64,000 nucleotides of DNA from Antedon mediterranea. Taxonomy: Eukaryota; Echinodermata; Crinoidea; Comatulida; Antedonidae. Positions 1-12,226 of this stretch are shown here, piece after piece. The position numbers and the translations under genes are program-made. The first letter of the stretch is position 1. Each line of letters starts with the position of its first letter. The stretch lies in NCBI RefSeq assembly GCF_964355755.1, contig NC_092672.1, positions 18,720,501-18,784,500 on the forward strand. The letters are read 5' to 3'. The notes below the pieces were generated by a model. It was given only the letters and a program-made list of their open reading frames with translations. It did not search any database and was not told the DNA's origin.

Positions 1-106
1 TTATGAATGAAAATTGTGTTAAGAAATGAATATGCTAGAATATGAATTGTGTTAAGAAATGAATATGCTACAATATGAATTGTGTTAAGAAATGAATATG
101 TTTAGG
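1..106. repeat. 33-bp tandem repeat, three copies
   Basis: Three head-to-tail copies sit at about 1-40, 41-73 and 74-106, sharing GAATTGTGTTAAGAAATG followed by AATATG. Copies two and three differ only at their last few bases. The array may continue beyond the left edge of the window. Confidence 0.85.
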
Positions 107-3100
107 AAAATGAATAGGCCTACGCTAATTGAATGTGTTAAGACATTTATGTTACGTTATGAATATTATGAAATAAAAGAAAAAAAAATGTTTATTACAT
201 AAATCATTGCACTGCTTATATTAATACAATAAATAAATAAACATAAATATAGCAACTATATTGGTATACATATTACTACCAATACTACTAATTAATTCAA
301 CGTGATGGTAATTTTTATTTTTATAGCCATTTGATTAGTTAGTCCCGACGTGTACGATTGAAGGTATCAGCTGGCTTATAAATAATATAGAATCATATTG
401 AAATCTAACCTGTTAGTGTATGCCTTCTGTAACGGCTCTTCAAACGCTCCTTTCTACTCAAGATGGAAGCGGCGGTATATTTAATCTATAAATGACTTAT
501 AAAACAAATAATGAACGTTTTTTATTCGTTGAATGTTAAATATAATATATATCCCAAGATAAACAGTAAAATGCTATATCGGATGTTTAGTGTTTAATTT
601 TATATTGTGATGGCCACGATATTTACATATTGGTTGATGATAGCTCCCTCAATCAATCCTTAATCGAAACTCTGTTTAATGTGACGATATAGATGGCGCC
701 CCTTTTCTATGAGTCATGTTATGTTAATGATATGCATTTCATACATCTTATTAAACTATAATTTCCATCTCATTAACTCTTCTATGCATAGAATTCATAT
801 AATTATCTGGCGGTGACTAATGCTTGTTTTTCGTACATAATGAGTGCACCCTGTGACGTGAAAGAGTGTGAGCATTTTATAATCTGATTTCTGTTCGCAT
901 CAATAGGCCTACAAAACATTTACAATGAATAGAAAAATTGAATAACATAGTTTAATAACTATTTAAACAAAATTTAAATACTTGTAATGATAACATTATG
1001 TCTCTTTTTAACATTTTCATTTCGTGATTTATTAAAAAAATATATATTGTCATGTAGGAGGCCTTTCAAATATGTATTAAATAAATAAAGACATTTATTA
1101 CTGATATTAAATTACTTGTATAATATGTAGGCAAATATTTTTTTTAAAAACACAGATATAAACATTTTCTCACAGGCAAAGTAATCTTATATTATCAGGT
1201 TGAAATTAAGAATTATAATTTTGAACATTGCATAACATAAATATAGTAAATACCCCGACAAAATTATGCTGTAACATGTAATTTCTCAATGTTACGAAAT
1301 ATAAATGCCGTCACTTTCAGATGACTCATCTTGGATCTAAATGGAAATTGCCATATGTCTCGTTCGTAATACAATTACTAGACTGCTTATTATTCTTATC
1401 GACCGTCTTTTTCGCATCTTATTATCCTTTGTCTTGGCAATAAATGACTGCGCAATCTCCTGTTCGTTAATCATATTCACACTGCATGAATATGAACGTA
1501 TTGAAAGTTATTGACGTCAAAAAAACCCGGATGGCCATCAAAATTTAAAAATGAACATCTCATTTAGAGCTGTACAATAGACAACATTACCATTTTTTAA
1601 TTTGCCTATATTATAGCAACACGACATTTATTTTTAACAGATTTTTAAAACGGCGTGAATTATTTACTTTCAGTAAAAAAAAGTGTTTAATTTTAAGCTA
1701 GAATGTACAATTTTAAAGCAATTTTTAAATATAATTTTCAAGTTGTTTTGCGCCCTCTATATTTTCTACTAAAATTGCCACGATTCAGAGGACGTCTATC
1801 GGTTCGTGGTGTCATTCAAACTTACTTAACATAATAAATATAATACTGCCAAGCCCTTCTTTGTTGCCAGGATATTCAGCCTACATTTTACCCAATATGT
1901 TTTAGAAACGGTAGTGTTTGCCAGAAAACATTGGTTGGGTGGTGTGGTTGATTATGTCTTAATATTGTTTATATTGAATAAGTTAAGTACGCTTGTTATT
2001 ATAATCATGCTATAGATATTGTGATTTCCTGGGATCATACCTCAATATAGTATTTTTATATACTGTTGGAGCTATTATGAATTCGTGGTACTTAAACGTG
2101 AATTTAAAGTCAACGAATATGATATTAATAATACTACTTCTATTGAATAATTTAGTTGTTTGTTCTTTATTAGTTTCCACATATAATACATATAATTTTC
2201 TTAATAAATCATTAAATATTTATAAATGTTGATGGTGGTCCCAATATCTCTAGAAGCAGACTTTAAGCAGAGGCCACCATTAACAAAATAGAAAAAAAAA
2301 ACATGATAAAGGTAGAATGGTTTATGACATAGAATGTAGGCCTACATATACCAACCGTGGCTGCACATGTCATAATTCAGCTGAGAAGGAAAAAAAGGCA
2401 TACAAATGAAGGAATAAGTAATTAGATAGTAAAATATAAATCATAACAGAAGACTTAACACACCAATACCAGATGCTTTTTGATATTGAATTTAAAAGAA
2501 GAAGAAGTTAGTTGAGATATAAAAAAACGGGTCGAAACTATTCCATAGTTTTGGTCCATTATAAAAAAACATTTTTTCCTAAGCAAAGTTATATTTTTTT
2601 AAATTGTAACACTACCTTTTGCAAATCTAGTTAGGTATCAGTGTATATCAGACTCATGCTGTTTTGGAAATAAAGAAATGTGTTTTGGTAATGAATTATT
2701 AATAAAACGATACATGAACGTGTAGGTTTGTTTGTTTGAGATCAAAAACTTTTAGGCCCATTTATTATGCCTGGGATGATATAATACTGTACTCGAGCTG
2801 TTTAACCGGATTTCAGCTATTAAAAACAATTATTGTAGAAGGAGATAGGTAGGCCTAAATGCGAAGCATCCTCGTATTATTAAGTGTGGGTATTTTTCAG
2901 CATCATTATCCATAGACAGTGAATGCCACGATCGGAAAACACCCCTATTTGGAAAAATCGTTGAACCTAAATTCGTTTTGATTGTCTAATTATCTAATTC
3001 AACTTAATAAATGGTCTCTAGGATCTGAGTCAGATTTGTATGCATTTAATTTAGAAGAGAATATCTCAACTGTTATAGGATAATTTGACTCCAATAAACA

Positions 3101-3119
3101 ACATGGGATGTGTGCTAAA
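107..3119. other. AT-rich non-coding stretch
   Basis: I see no coding sequence in either strand: all open frames are short and of low-complexity composition. TAGGCCTA octamers occur at 115, 904, 2337 and 2850. The part from about 2230 to 2790 has the unbroken, slightly less AT-biased look of an old interspersed repeat, starting with a short inverted repeat (GATGGTGG and CCACCATT, 2233-2282). I cannot assign it to a family. Confidence 0.5.
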
Positions 3120-3399
3120 TTCGCTATCCGGGGCGAACTTGCCCAAAATCGGGGTCAAAGGTTAAAAATGTGTGGTACTTATATCTCGACAACCACTTGT
3201 CGTACAGATTTGCCTTTGGTTTCAAATTTTTCAGAATATATATATTTATATTCGGTCTAACACAAAGTTTATCGAAAAATATGACCGGAAATGCTTTTAC
3301 TGACCTTTGACCAAAAAATGGATAAAAAACACATTTTTGGGTTAAATTATTCTTTAAAATGTCAATGGACAAACTGTATAATATCAAATGAAACATATA

Positions 3400-5335
3400 C
3401 ATTATGCTACCCACTGCTACCCAACTTGTATTGAACATTTTTAGTTATGTTGGGTAGCATATTGTATATGCTAATTATTTTTATTAATTTTAGAAAAAAA
3501 TTAGTATAAATTAGTCTAAATTAGTCTAAATAATTCTAGCGTTGTAATGAAATATTTTGTATAAAATATAAAATCCCATAAAATATGCTATCCATTGCTA
3601 CCCAACATAATATGCTATCCATTGCTACCCAACATGTATTGAAAATCTTTAATTATGACGCTAACTTTATTTTTTGAAAATTGCAAAAATTGAGTAAACA
3701 GTAAACATCTATTTTGGTTTGTTTGTTTTGTTTGTGTTATCTTTATACTGGGTGACCTCTTCAGTCAAAGACTGATCTCCCAGAGGGCCCAGTTGGTGAT
3801 CAGTGGCTGTGATGTACTAATACACCGGGGTAACCCCCTACTCGTCTCGAAAGATGTACTAGGTTCTTTAAAGTGCACACGAGCAAGTTGTGTACACTGG
3901 ACCTACGGTTTATAGTCCTTATCCGAGAAGACTCGTTCTACCACCAGAACCATGGAGTGAGTGAGCCTCGAACTCGAACCCCTGTCGATGTTATGGCTAC
4001 GTGATTACGGTTCCACTGTCTTAACCGCTCGGCCACTCACTCACTCACTTGATTTATTTTATATAATTTATAGAGTTTTTTATGCATAGATTCATTTTCA
4101 ATACATATTATAATCTGTATGTACTAGGTAGCATGTTTTATGGGTTTCATTTGATACCAAATAGTTAATTAAAACACTAGAATTAAATGTATAATAAACC
4201 AAAATATATACACTAACTGTATACCGTACTCATTTTTTGTCAATTTTAGTTGACAAAATATGCACATTTTCGGAATTATTATATACTTGATAATTAAAGG
4301 CTTTTAATACAAGAAATTGGATAGCATGTTTGATTGGCTTTTATTTGATGTCACATAGTTTATTAAAGCTAAACAAATATTGATTTATTATACAAAATAA
4401 ACCAAAATATATGTACACTAAATTAATAAAATATGCACATTTATTTTTTAAAATAGCATCATAATTAGATTTTTGATACAAGTTGGGTAGCAATGGATAT
4501 AATATTTTATGGGCTTTTATTTTATACTAAATAGATCTTCCAAACGCACAACAAATTATTTAATCATTATAATTAACCGAAATAAATGTACAGTATTTAA
4601 TATTAATTATAGAATTCCTGGCGCTCTTTATCCATTATTTTCAACATATCGATTTTAAAAAAACTAAAAATAATAGATACCAATATTTATGTTTCACATA
4701 ACAAGCAATAACATGAGAAACATGAGTCTTGCCTGATTATGAGTAATCATCTTATTATTTATTTATTGTGAAAATTGTTAATACATTCTGTCAGAGAATA
4801 AACACTCCTGATACTAAGTTCAGTTTTTTGCTATGAACCTTGTCTTGTTAAAAAAAAATTATCTATCTATTTATTTTTTTTAAAGCAGGATATGTCATGA
4901 GTCGAACGGGACAACGGGACACAACATAATAAAGCGGGACAATTCCGCCAAAAGCGGCGGGACAGTTGCAATCTATGTCTGTGGTCGGTATCCTTTATAC
5001 GATCAGCTGTTTGGTGGTTCATGTATTGGTGGTAGGCCTACATTTTCATCATCAGCATCAAATTCATAAGTTATTACATTTTTCTAAAAAATGAATAAAA
5101 TATGCACATTTAAAAAAAAAGTAGCATCATAATTACAGTTTTTTAATATAAGTTGGGTAGCAATGGATAGAATATTTTATAGGCTTCATTTGATACCAAA
5201 TAGTTTTTCCAAACACTTAAATTATGTAATATTATATAAATAAACACAACAATTACGCTACCAAATATTCTTTTTTTGTATAAAAATAACCAAATTATGT
5301 ACATTTTCCAAAAAATTAGCTTATACATAATTAAA
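3400..5335. repeat. Diverged repeat family around GGGTAGCAATGGATA
   Basis: A motif reading TTGGGTAGCAATGGATA, followed by TATTTTATGGGC and TTTGATACCAAATAG, recurs in both orientations. Clear copies are near 3418-3460, 3585-3640 (two tandem reverse copies), 4125-4170, 4318-4365, 4486-4535 and 5152-5205. The copies are spaced irregularly and diverged. They account for the short open frames of this region, which I do not regard as genes. A SINE-like element (3735-4050) interrupts the series. Confidence 0.6.
3735..4050 (-). repeat. tRNA-derived SINE-like element
   Basis: On the minus strand the element begins with a tRNA-like head carrying an RNA polymerase III A box (TGGCCGAGCGG, complement of 4025-4035) and a B box (GGTTCGAGTTC, complement of 3970-3980). 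The 44-bp spacing fits a tRNA with a long variable arm (Leu or Ser type). A body of about 230 bp follows, with GTACACTGGACCTACGG, a stretch I associate with dispersed repeats of marine invertebrates. The head end abuts a CACT-rich simple repeat at 4033-4050. Boundaries are approximate and the family name is not assigned. Confidence 0.65.
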
Positions 5336-7055
5336 AATGTTTGGTAACAGTAGGTATCGACAGGGCTTCGAATTTAACGCAAATTATTCTTATATTAAAT
5401 ATAATGTAGTTGTTATGATTTTCTACTTTCTGTCTTTTTCCCTCTCTTCGCTTTCATTTCATTCTCTTTTTCTTCTCTTTCCACTTTGCCCTTTATATGG
5501 AATCGTAATTAATTCCCCCTTGCAGATGATTTCTGTCCTTGAAATCCATTAAAATCTCTTTATGTTATTGTAAAGAAAGAGCAAATGTTTTAATATCTAA
5601 TTTTTCTTTATTATAAAGAATGTTGCTGGTACACCAACGTGAGCAATTTAGGACTAAATGAAAATAATAAAACGTAATTTACACTTGACAATGTGGTTTT
5701 CCGGATCTTATTCTAGGGCTTCACTAGCTTTTTAACGTAGCAAGTCAAAGCGCAGTCAGTAAGAACGATGTAGGCCTACATGTTCAGAAACTTGGGTCTA
5801 GCTTACTATCAATTACGAGATGTATACAGTATCTGTTCAGAAACTTGGGTCTAGCAATTACGAGATGTATACACTCTCTATTGCCCCTTTTTCATGAGCT
5901 AAAGTACATTATTGTTTATATGCCGGAAGGTTATTTTTTATTATCATGTTTTATGGTGTAATGAGAGCTGGTGATAGAAGTAATGATCACGTCAATCAAG
6001 TTTATCACTATACCAGTCAATGTGACATATTGCAAAATAGTACTTTAATTAGGTTTGAAAAGGTACATATAAAAGTCACAAGAATAATTTTGTTTAAAAA
6101 TTATAATTAATATATTTTAGTTTTTATAAAAATCATTATTAATATAATTGTAATTGTGTGAATTTGTATAGTATATAGAGGAAGAGAAACAAACCATCTG
6201 GAATGGAGGTTGCTCTACAAGATATTGCATTCAGTATAGCCCGCAATAATTCACAAACGCATACCTTGTGTTATACAAGATCAATAAACAACCGGCGTTG
6301 GTTTGCTAATAGGCTCATATTAAGTAGGGTCTATGGATAACAGATCGTTGTTAGATATATGCCTCATATTATTATTATTATTAGATTTCAGATTTAATAT
6401 TATTACAATTATCAGGGATAAACATGTTAGCTCTGCTTATTATTTAACCATCTACCTGTATTATGACGTATAATACAAATTCCCTGTTCAAAATAATCTT
6501 CTAGTTGTGTAGGTTGTCTAATTACATCAAACCGTATTATTTTTCTTCAATCCAAATATCAATCAATCAAGCAATCTACAAAGCAAGATTTTACTACAAT
6601 GAATGACGGGATTTTGTGTCATCATCATTGTATATCATTATTCTACTATATCTCATCATATAATAGTTATTCTTCACATCTTTCTATTTTAGTAATGATT
6701 AGTATTAACACTAATATTATTCATAATAAAATTATGTATTGTTCATTCACATTAGTATTCGTTTCCTTTTTGATTTAGCCTATACACAATTTTATAGATT
6801 GTACTCAATACGATTCTGTAGGCATATAATATAATTATGATAATAAAACGGAATATGAACCAGCAAGAGACACCGTCTCAATCTCATTGATGTGAAACAA
6901 AGAGGACATGCATGGATGGCTTTGCCCGAGTGAACGTGAATAGCAATCATATTTTATCCATGATTAAAGGTTATCATTTTGCGGTGCGCAAGTAATATTG
7001 ACTAAACTAAAAGCTTGGTCAAATTACTGGCGTGGGTGCCTAACCGTACCATATC
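5336..7055. other. AT-rich non-coding stretch with a local direct duplication
   Basis: No gene is supported. A direct duplication of about 40 bp, GTTCAGAAACTTGGGTCTAG followed by CAATTACGAGATGTATACA, lies at 5782-5828 and 5835-5872; the first copy carries a short internal insertion. A TAGGCCTA octamer is at 5771 and an ATT triplet run at about 6368-6384. Confidence 0.5.
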
Positions 7056-7059
7056 TTGC

Positions 7060-7320
7060 TTTGAAGTTGATAATATAATAATAGATAGATTTATATAGCG
7101 CAAATAAACTATGTCTCTATGCGCTGGATAATAAAAAGAAAGAGTGGAAAACAAAAGGAAGAGAACAAAAAGACAAACACACCAAGCTAACACCCAAACC
7201 AGAGTATGGGGATACACAACTCACCGCTAACTGGGGATCAGTGTGAAGTACCCCAGTTAGCATCGGTTAAGTCTTGATCTTTTTAGAGATCCTCCGGTGC
7301 CTCCTAGCCTAGTCAGAAAA
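7060..7320. repeat. Putative interspersed repeat
   Basis: The stretch starts with TTTATATAGCGC and continues with GTCTCTATGCGCT, a type of sequence common in dispersed repeats of aquatic animals. It contains an inverted pair GCTAACTGGGG / CCCCAGTTAGC (7229-7262) and a second short palindrome GATCTTTTTAGAGATC (7278-7293). It differs in composition from its flanks. Assignment is by recognition of style only. Confidence 0.35.
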
Positions 7321-10300
7321 CAGGCAACAAACACTTCATTAATGTTTACTTCATATCCCACTCTTATTATATAAAAATTTTTTTATATTGTAACAGAATC
7401 ATTATTTCCTGTTGGCATATATGCTTACACATTGAGGTCAGTAGCCAGCATCATGAGGTATTCGTAGTGTGCCTTTATAAGATGATGTCACATAGAAAAC
7501 ATTTCCAGGACAAAATACCGGGGATAGAACCCTGTCTCCAATAAGACAACGATTTTTGTTTTAAAGTAGCTTAAACTGGTATACAGAACTAATGTGTAGG
7601 AATTAGAGCTGATTGCCAAACACACCATCAACCAAAGTTGATAAGTGTTTATATTAGAGTTTAAATAATATAAAATCTATATTTAATTGATCCTCAATTG
7701 CCTTTTCACGGCCAAAGATTGTTTGATGATTATATTCGATGTGTAAATAAAAGACATGTGTGTACTTACTGTAAATCTACTTTTTTTAATTCTTTTCATA
7801 GATTAGATTAGAACACGGATATAATTATTTTTTGTAGATAATATGGATGAAATTATACATTATTAATTACTATTGCTGGTTTAATTACTACTATTAGATA
7901 TATGCATTTGCCAACCATATACAGTGCTCAAGTGGTGGTTCGTTTATGAACCAGTTGTGTGGGTCGGTGTGTGTCGACGTGTTTCAATTGTAGCCCTTTG
8001 TCGGTGACACAGCGTATTGAAAGCACATCGTTAAGATTCGTATGAAAATACATTGCAAAAGACCAATGTATCTTAGGATTAGGTAATAGAAACCATTAAA
8101 TAAAGTACAACTTTCCATAGTTTTATTATTGTCGGCAATCTGGGGCTTTACGTGTGCCGACTAGGCTATACACCCATTTACATAGCCAGTCGGGACGGGG
8201 TCGGCAAATTGGGATTTGGCAAACTGGAGTCGGCGAACTTTATGTCGACAAATTGGGTTTGATAAAATTGAGTGAGTGAGTGTGAGTATTATTAATATGT
8301 TACTATTGATTAATTATTTGATATTATTTTTATCAGATAGTAGGCCTATATTTGTATTTGTTTTATATTAAGGGATTATATTTTTACCTTTATCATAACA
8401 ATTAGTTATGTTAATTATTATTTTAAAAATCATTATTGTTAGGACTAAAATACTTAATAACTAGTAAGTCCGATTTCAATATTGCACAGTAAACAAATCT
8501 GACTAGTCGTAGCTCATTATAATATTCCGTGTCAGTACGCGTGTCTCATTATAATAAGAGACACTTTGTAATTCTGCATTTGTTGGCCTTTTATCTACAA
8601 TGAATTGATTTGATTTTAATTAAATTTGATTAATTATCAACCAATTTATTATACAAACGAATATCTATAGACAATATGTGAACATTTTCAAACAACTTTA
8701 TTTATTCAATACTATTACAAAAAAATATAAAATGTTAAAACTAAACAATTCCTAAATTAAAATGTAGTGCTTCAATAAGAAATGTTAACGATTTTAGATA
8801 ATTTAGTGCAATATCCGTGATACAGCGGAACATCGATACACAACAGTATCACATCATGTGCGACGGTATTTAGAATTGTTCTATTTGAGAGTGGGTAAAT
8901 ATGTAATGAACAAGATAGTTTGAATCTACTTTACAACTTACTATGACAATTACTTGTACATAGCTACAGTAGTATTAACATTAGTACCTTATTTAGCAAT
9001 TGCATTATATATACACAACGTAATGATTATAACCCAAAAGTTCTAATTCTAAAATATTAATATGTCCAGTGCACCAAATGTATTACAAAACCTATTACTT
9101 ATATGTAATAGTCTAATTACGTAAATAATTAAAAATTAATAGGATTACCATTTAACATTACATATAATACACAATTTATAAATATTCACGATCATCATTG
9201 TAATTCTCTGCACAGGTTTGCAATAATGGCAACAGCATCGCGTTCAAAAAAAAGAATATATACGGTCACATGCTATATTGAATTTAAAATTAATTTACCC
9301 AAATAACTATCTTGATCATATTAGAACTTCATAATTACAATATTATCTATTTTTTATAGTAATTTTAAAACTTAGATATGCCTACCAACGATGAAATTGT
9401 CAACGTGTTTAATACTCAAATAACTATAAGTATACAGCACATTTATATAACATTATATTATATCTATAGCAAGCTTATAATATTCATATGACCTACAACT
9501 ACAACTTACATCAATGTTTGGTTTTATTGTTGGTCATTTATCGACTGGCTTCTAACAATATCAATAATATTAATAATAAAGTGATGTCGGATATTACGCT
9601 GTGTGTAGAAGACAAAGAACTTACGAACAAAGGATCTCTTTCTTTTAGTAGTATTGTAGTATTTATTTTAATTAGCTCTAAGCATTGAGCTAATTAACAT
9701 AAATACTACATTATTGGCATAATGTGAGTAACTTGCATTATGCCTATAATACTCTCATTCTTTAAACTGAAATTATTATACTGTAGCTATTTTATTTATA
9801 ATAAGAAAAACCCTCTTAACTACGACTATAAAAATGTATATATATAATTTATATATATATATATGTAAATGAATATGAATGTTAATGATAAATGAACCAT
9901 AATACTAATTATTGTATTAACATATTTAAACATATTTTTTTCTAAGAATAACATTATTTATACTGAATATATCTATGTATTGAATATGTTTTGGCACATA
10001 TTATTAGCGAAATATATAAATTAATTAATAAAAAATAAACAGGTAGAGAGCAATGCCCTATCTCACTTGAAATAACTAATTTAATTCTTTATGTACAGAT
10101 ATTTTTTACTAGAGTTGCTTATACATATTTGTTACAGTACATCACTAGTTAAATCCTTGTAGAGCTAAGCAAATAAAACACAACATTTACATAACCTATA
10201 ATTATGATAATGTTTTGGGCACCGTGCGCTTTGTCATTGATTATGCTAATGTATGCATTTGTATTTAAACGCCAACAAGGAATATTCATTTTACCGACTT

Positions 10301-11150
10301 ACGACTTATACCTTTGGTTAAAACCGTCCCCAGTGAGTCATAACATAATAATTACGTTGTAGGCTTGTAAGTTATTTCAGCTGTGGTCTAAAACATGCTA
10401 ATATTCGATGGCTTCTTTGTACACAGAATACAAAATGGCTGAGTACACTTGCAATTACGTAATTGTCTGCTGTCTGTAATAAACAAAAACATGAAATACA
10501 TTATTATGCTATGGCATGCTAATAATAATAATGGCAATACTTTGATAATGATAATGATGATGGCAGGTGGGTGCTGGTTAATGATAATGTTCATAATCAT
10601 ACAACTATAAATATTAGAAATGAAAATAATAGTACAAAGATAAAATGTGTTAAGAACGTGATAAAGATCCGTCTTGTAGTTGACCATAGAGTAATAGTTA
10701 TTACTCTATGGGTTGACGTACAACCTAAAATTAGAAAAATAATAAAAATGTGTCCAGAATTAGGATCCTGGATTGTCAGTCCTTGAATAGGCAAATTTTC
10801 ACTTATAAAAAGAAAAAATAAATAAAATCAACCTAAAACACGTTGACTAGCATCGGTAAAATTTTCAGGTAAATAATATATTTTCTTTGATCCAATTTTT
10901 TGCCAATGTGAATAACTATTCTTTGACATAAAATGGACTATTCAACCAAAAAATTAAAAGAAATGTTTTTTCAGGGGTACAATTTATCTTTAAATTTGAC
11001 AAATATCCGACTTTTAGTTTTGAGGTTATTATTCTAACAGAAAACATACACAAATATCTCAAATGAAACTGTAATAGTATTACTTTTTAATTGTCAATTC
11101 ATGTTTTTAGAATCATAATTCAGTACCATAAAAAAACGAAGGCTTTCATT
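7321..11150. other. AT-rich non-coding stretch
   Basis: No gene is supported. Visible structure: a degenerate short repeat of GTCGGCAAATTGGG type at about 8125-8262, a GAGT simple repeat at 8271-8287, a TAGGCCTA octamer at 8341, a TA microsatellite at about 9836-9866 and a hairpin at 10674-10723. Confidence 0.5.
10684..10711. repeat. Perfect hairpin, 13-bp arms
   Basis: CCATAGAGTAATA (10684-10696) is followed by a 2-base loop and its exact complement (10699-10711). Outside it TTGTA (10674-10678) pairs again with TACAA (10719-10723), making a longer imperfect hairpin. It is not followed by a T run and is far from any gene I can support. Confidence 0.7.
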
Positions 11151-11160
11151 TTGAAAGAAA

Positions 11161-11266
11161 TTTCATTCCTCGATTGATCGAGTATCAGATATAAACCAGG
11201 TTAGTGACATTTCATTCCTCGATTGATCGAGTATCAGATATAAACCAGGTTAGTGACATTTCATTC
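11161..11266. repeat. 49-bp tandem duplication
   Basis: The unit starting TTTCATTCCTCGATTGATCG is present twice without a mismatch that I can see (11161-11209 and 11210-11258). The first 8 bases of a third copy follow. The unit carries the palindrome TCGATTGATCGA. Perfect identity suggests a recent event. Confidence 0.9.
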
Positions 11267-12226
11267 TTTTTTGTTGGTTTTGTTTGATTATCGTTATTCA
11301 TAATTATGATTATTTATATGAACATCATAAATTGAAAAAGAGTAAATGTGTGGGTGGTGGGCAAACCTCAAGGCATCTCCACTAAGGAAAAGATAAATAA
11401 AAATAATATTAATACTGTTCTAAAAACGTAATATACCCAAATCTGCTCATCGTGCCTGTCAATAACACAACTCCTAAACTAGGCATTTAACCAAGTGTTT
11501 TCAGTACATTACCACAATGTCTAACCTTTATACTGGTCAGGAAAACTGTACTAAATGTACTGAATATGTATACATAAACTTTAGTGTAGTTTCGTGAGAG
11601 ATTCTAATAAATCGATTCCCAGTTTACGTTAGAATGATATAGTGGTACAGTGGACATGACATTCTAACGATTCTTGCAGTTGTAAATTAAAAAATTAATA
11701 CTGTACTTTGACTTAGAATAGGCCCTTTCTTGGTTTTTCACTTCCGTAGAAAAAAAGGAACAACATAATTTCACAAAATAACCAATTAAATTAAACTCCC
11801 ATTGTTTAAAAGACAATGTCTGTAAAATACAGTTTTGTTGGGTAAATAATTTATTTTCGATCACATATTTGGTCAAAGTGAGTACCTATTATATATCTTT
11901 AATCGATTATGATAAATAGCTGAAAAGTATGATATGATTGATTAACGATTATAAGAAATTAACAATAGTTAGAATGTAAGAAATATATATTTGCTGGTTG
12001 TTTCTTTATTCAATGTCCCTATTAAGACCATAATGTCTCTAGTGACGTCACGACGTAGGTAAATACTGTATGGCAAACATGAATCTCACAGAGCACTTTG
12101 AAATAATCTCTTGTTTCATTGTACATAGTAGATCGATGTAGGTTAGTAGTTTAATTTTACATCTTTGGAAAAACAGAACCGTAATGTATATTAAGTACTA
12201 TAGTCCACAGACAACAACTTACTTTA
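11267..12226. other. Non-coding stretch and 3' flank of the first A gene
   Basis: No gene is supported. The right end is the 3' side of the gene at 12227. Read on the minus strand, TAAAGTAAGTTG starts within the stop codon (12216-12227 on the plus strand), which resembles a splice donor. Confidence 0.4.

Noticed and set aside
3124-3438. Open frame of about 100 codons on the minus strand
   Set aside because: It overlaps the diverged GGGTAGCAATGGATA repeat region and has the composition of random AT-rich DNA; no homology or motif is recognisable.
5337-5552. Small hydrophobic open frame on the plus strand
   Set aside because: A CT-rich stretch gives Phe, Leu and Ser; no start context, no conservation to test, and neighbouring frames are equally short.
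10388-10794. Overlapping short open frames on both strands
   Set aside because: They cross the hairpin at 10684-10711 and an ATA-rich tract. Mutually overlapping frames in both strands are expected by chance here.
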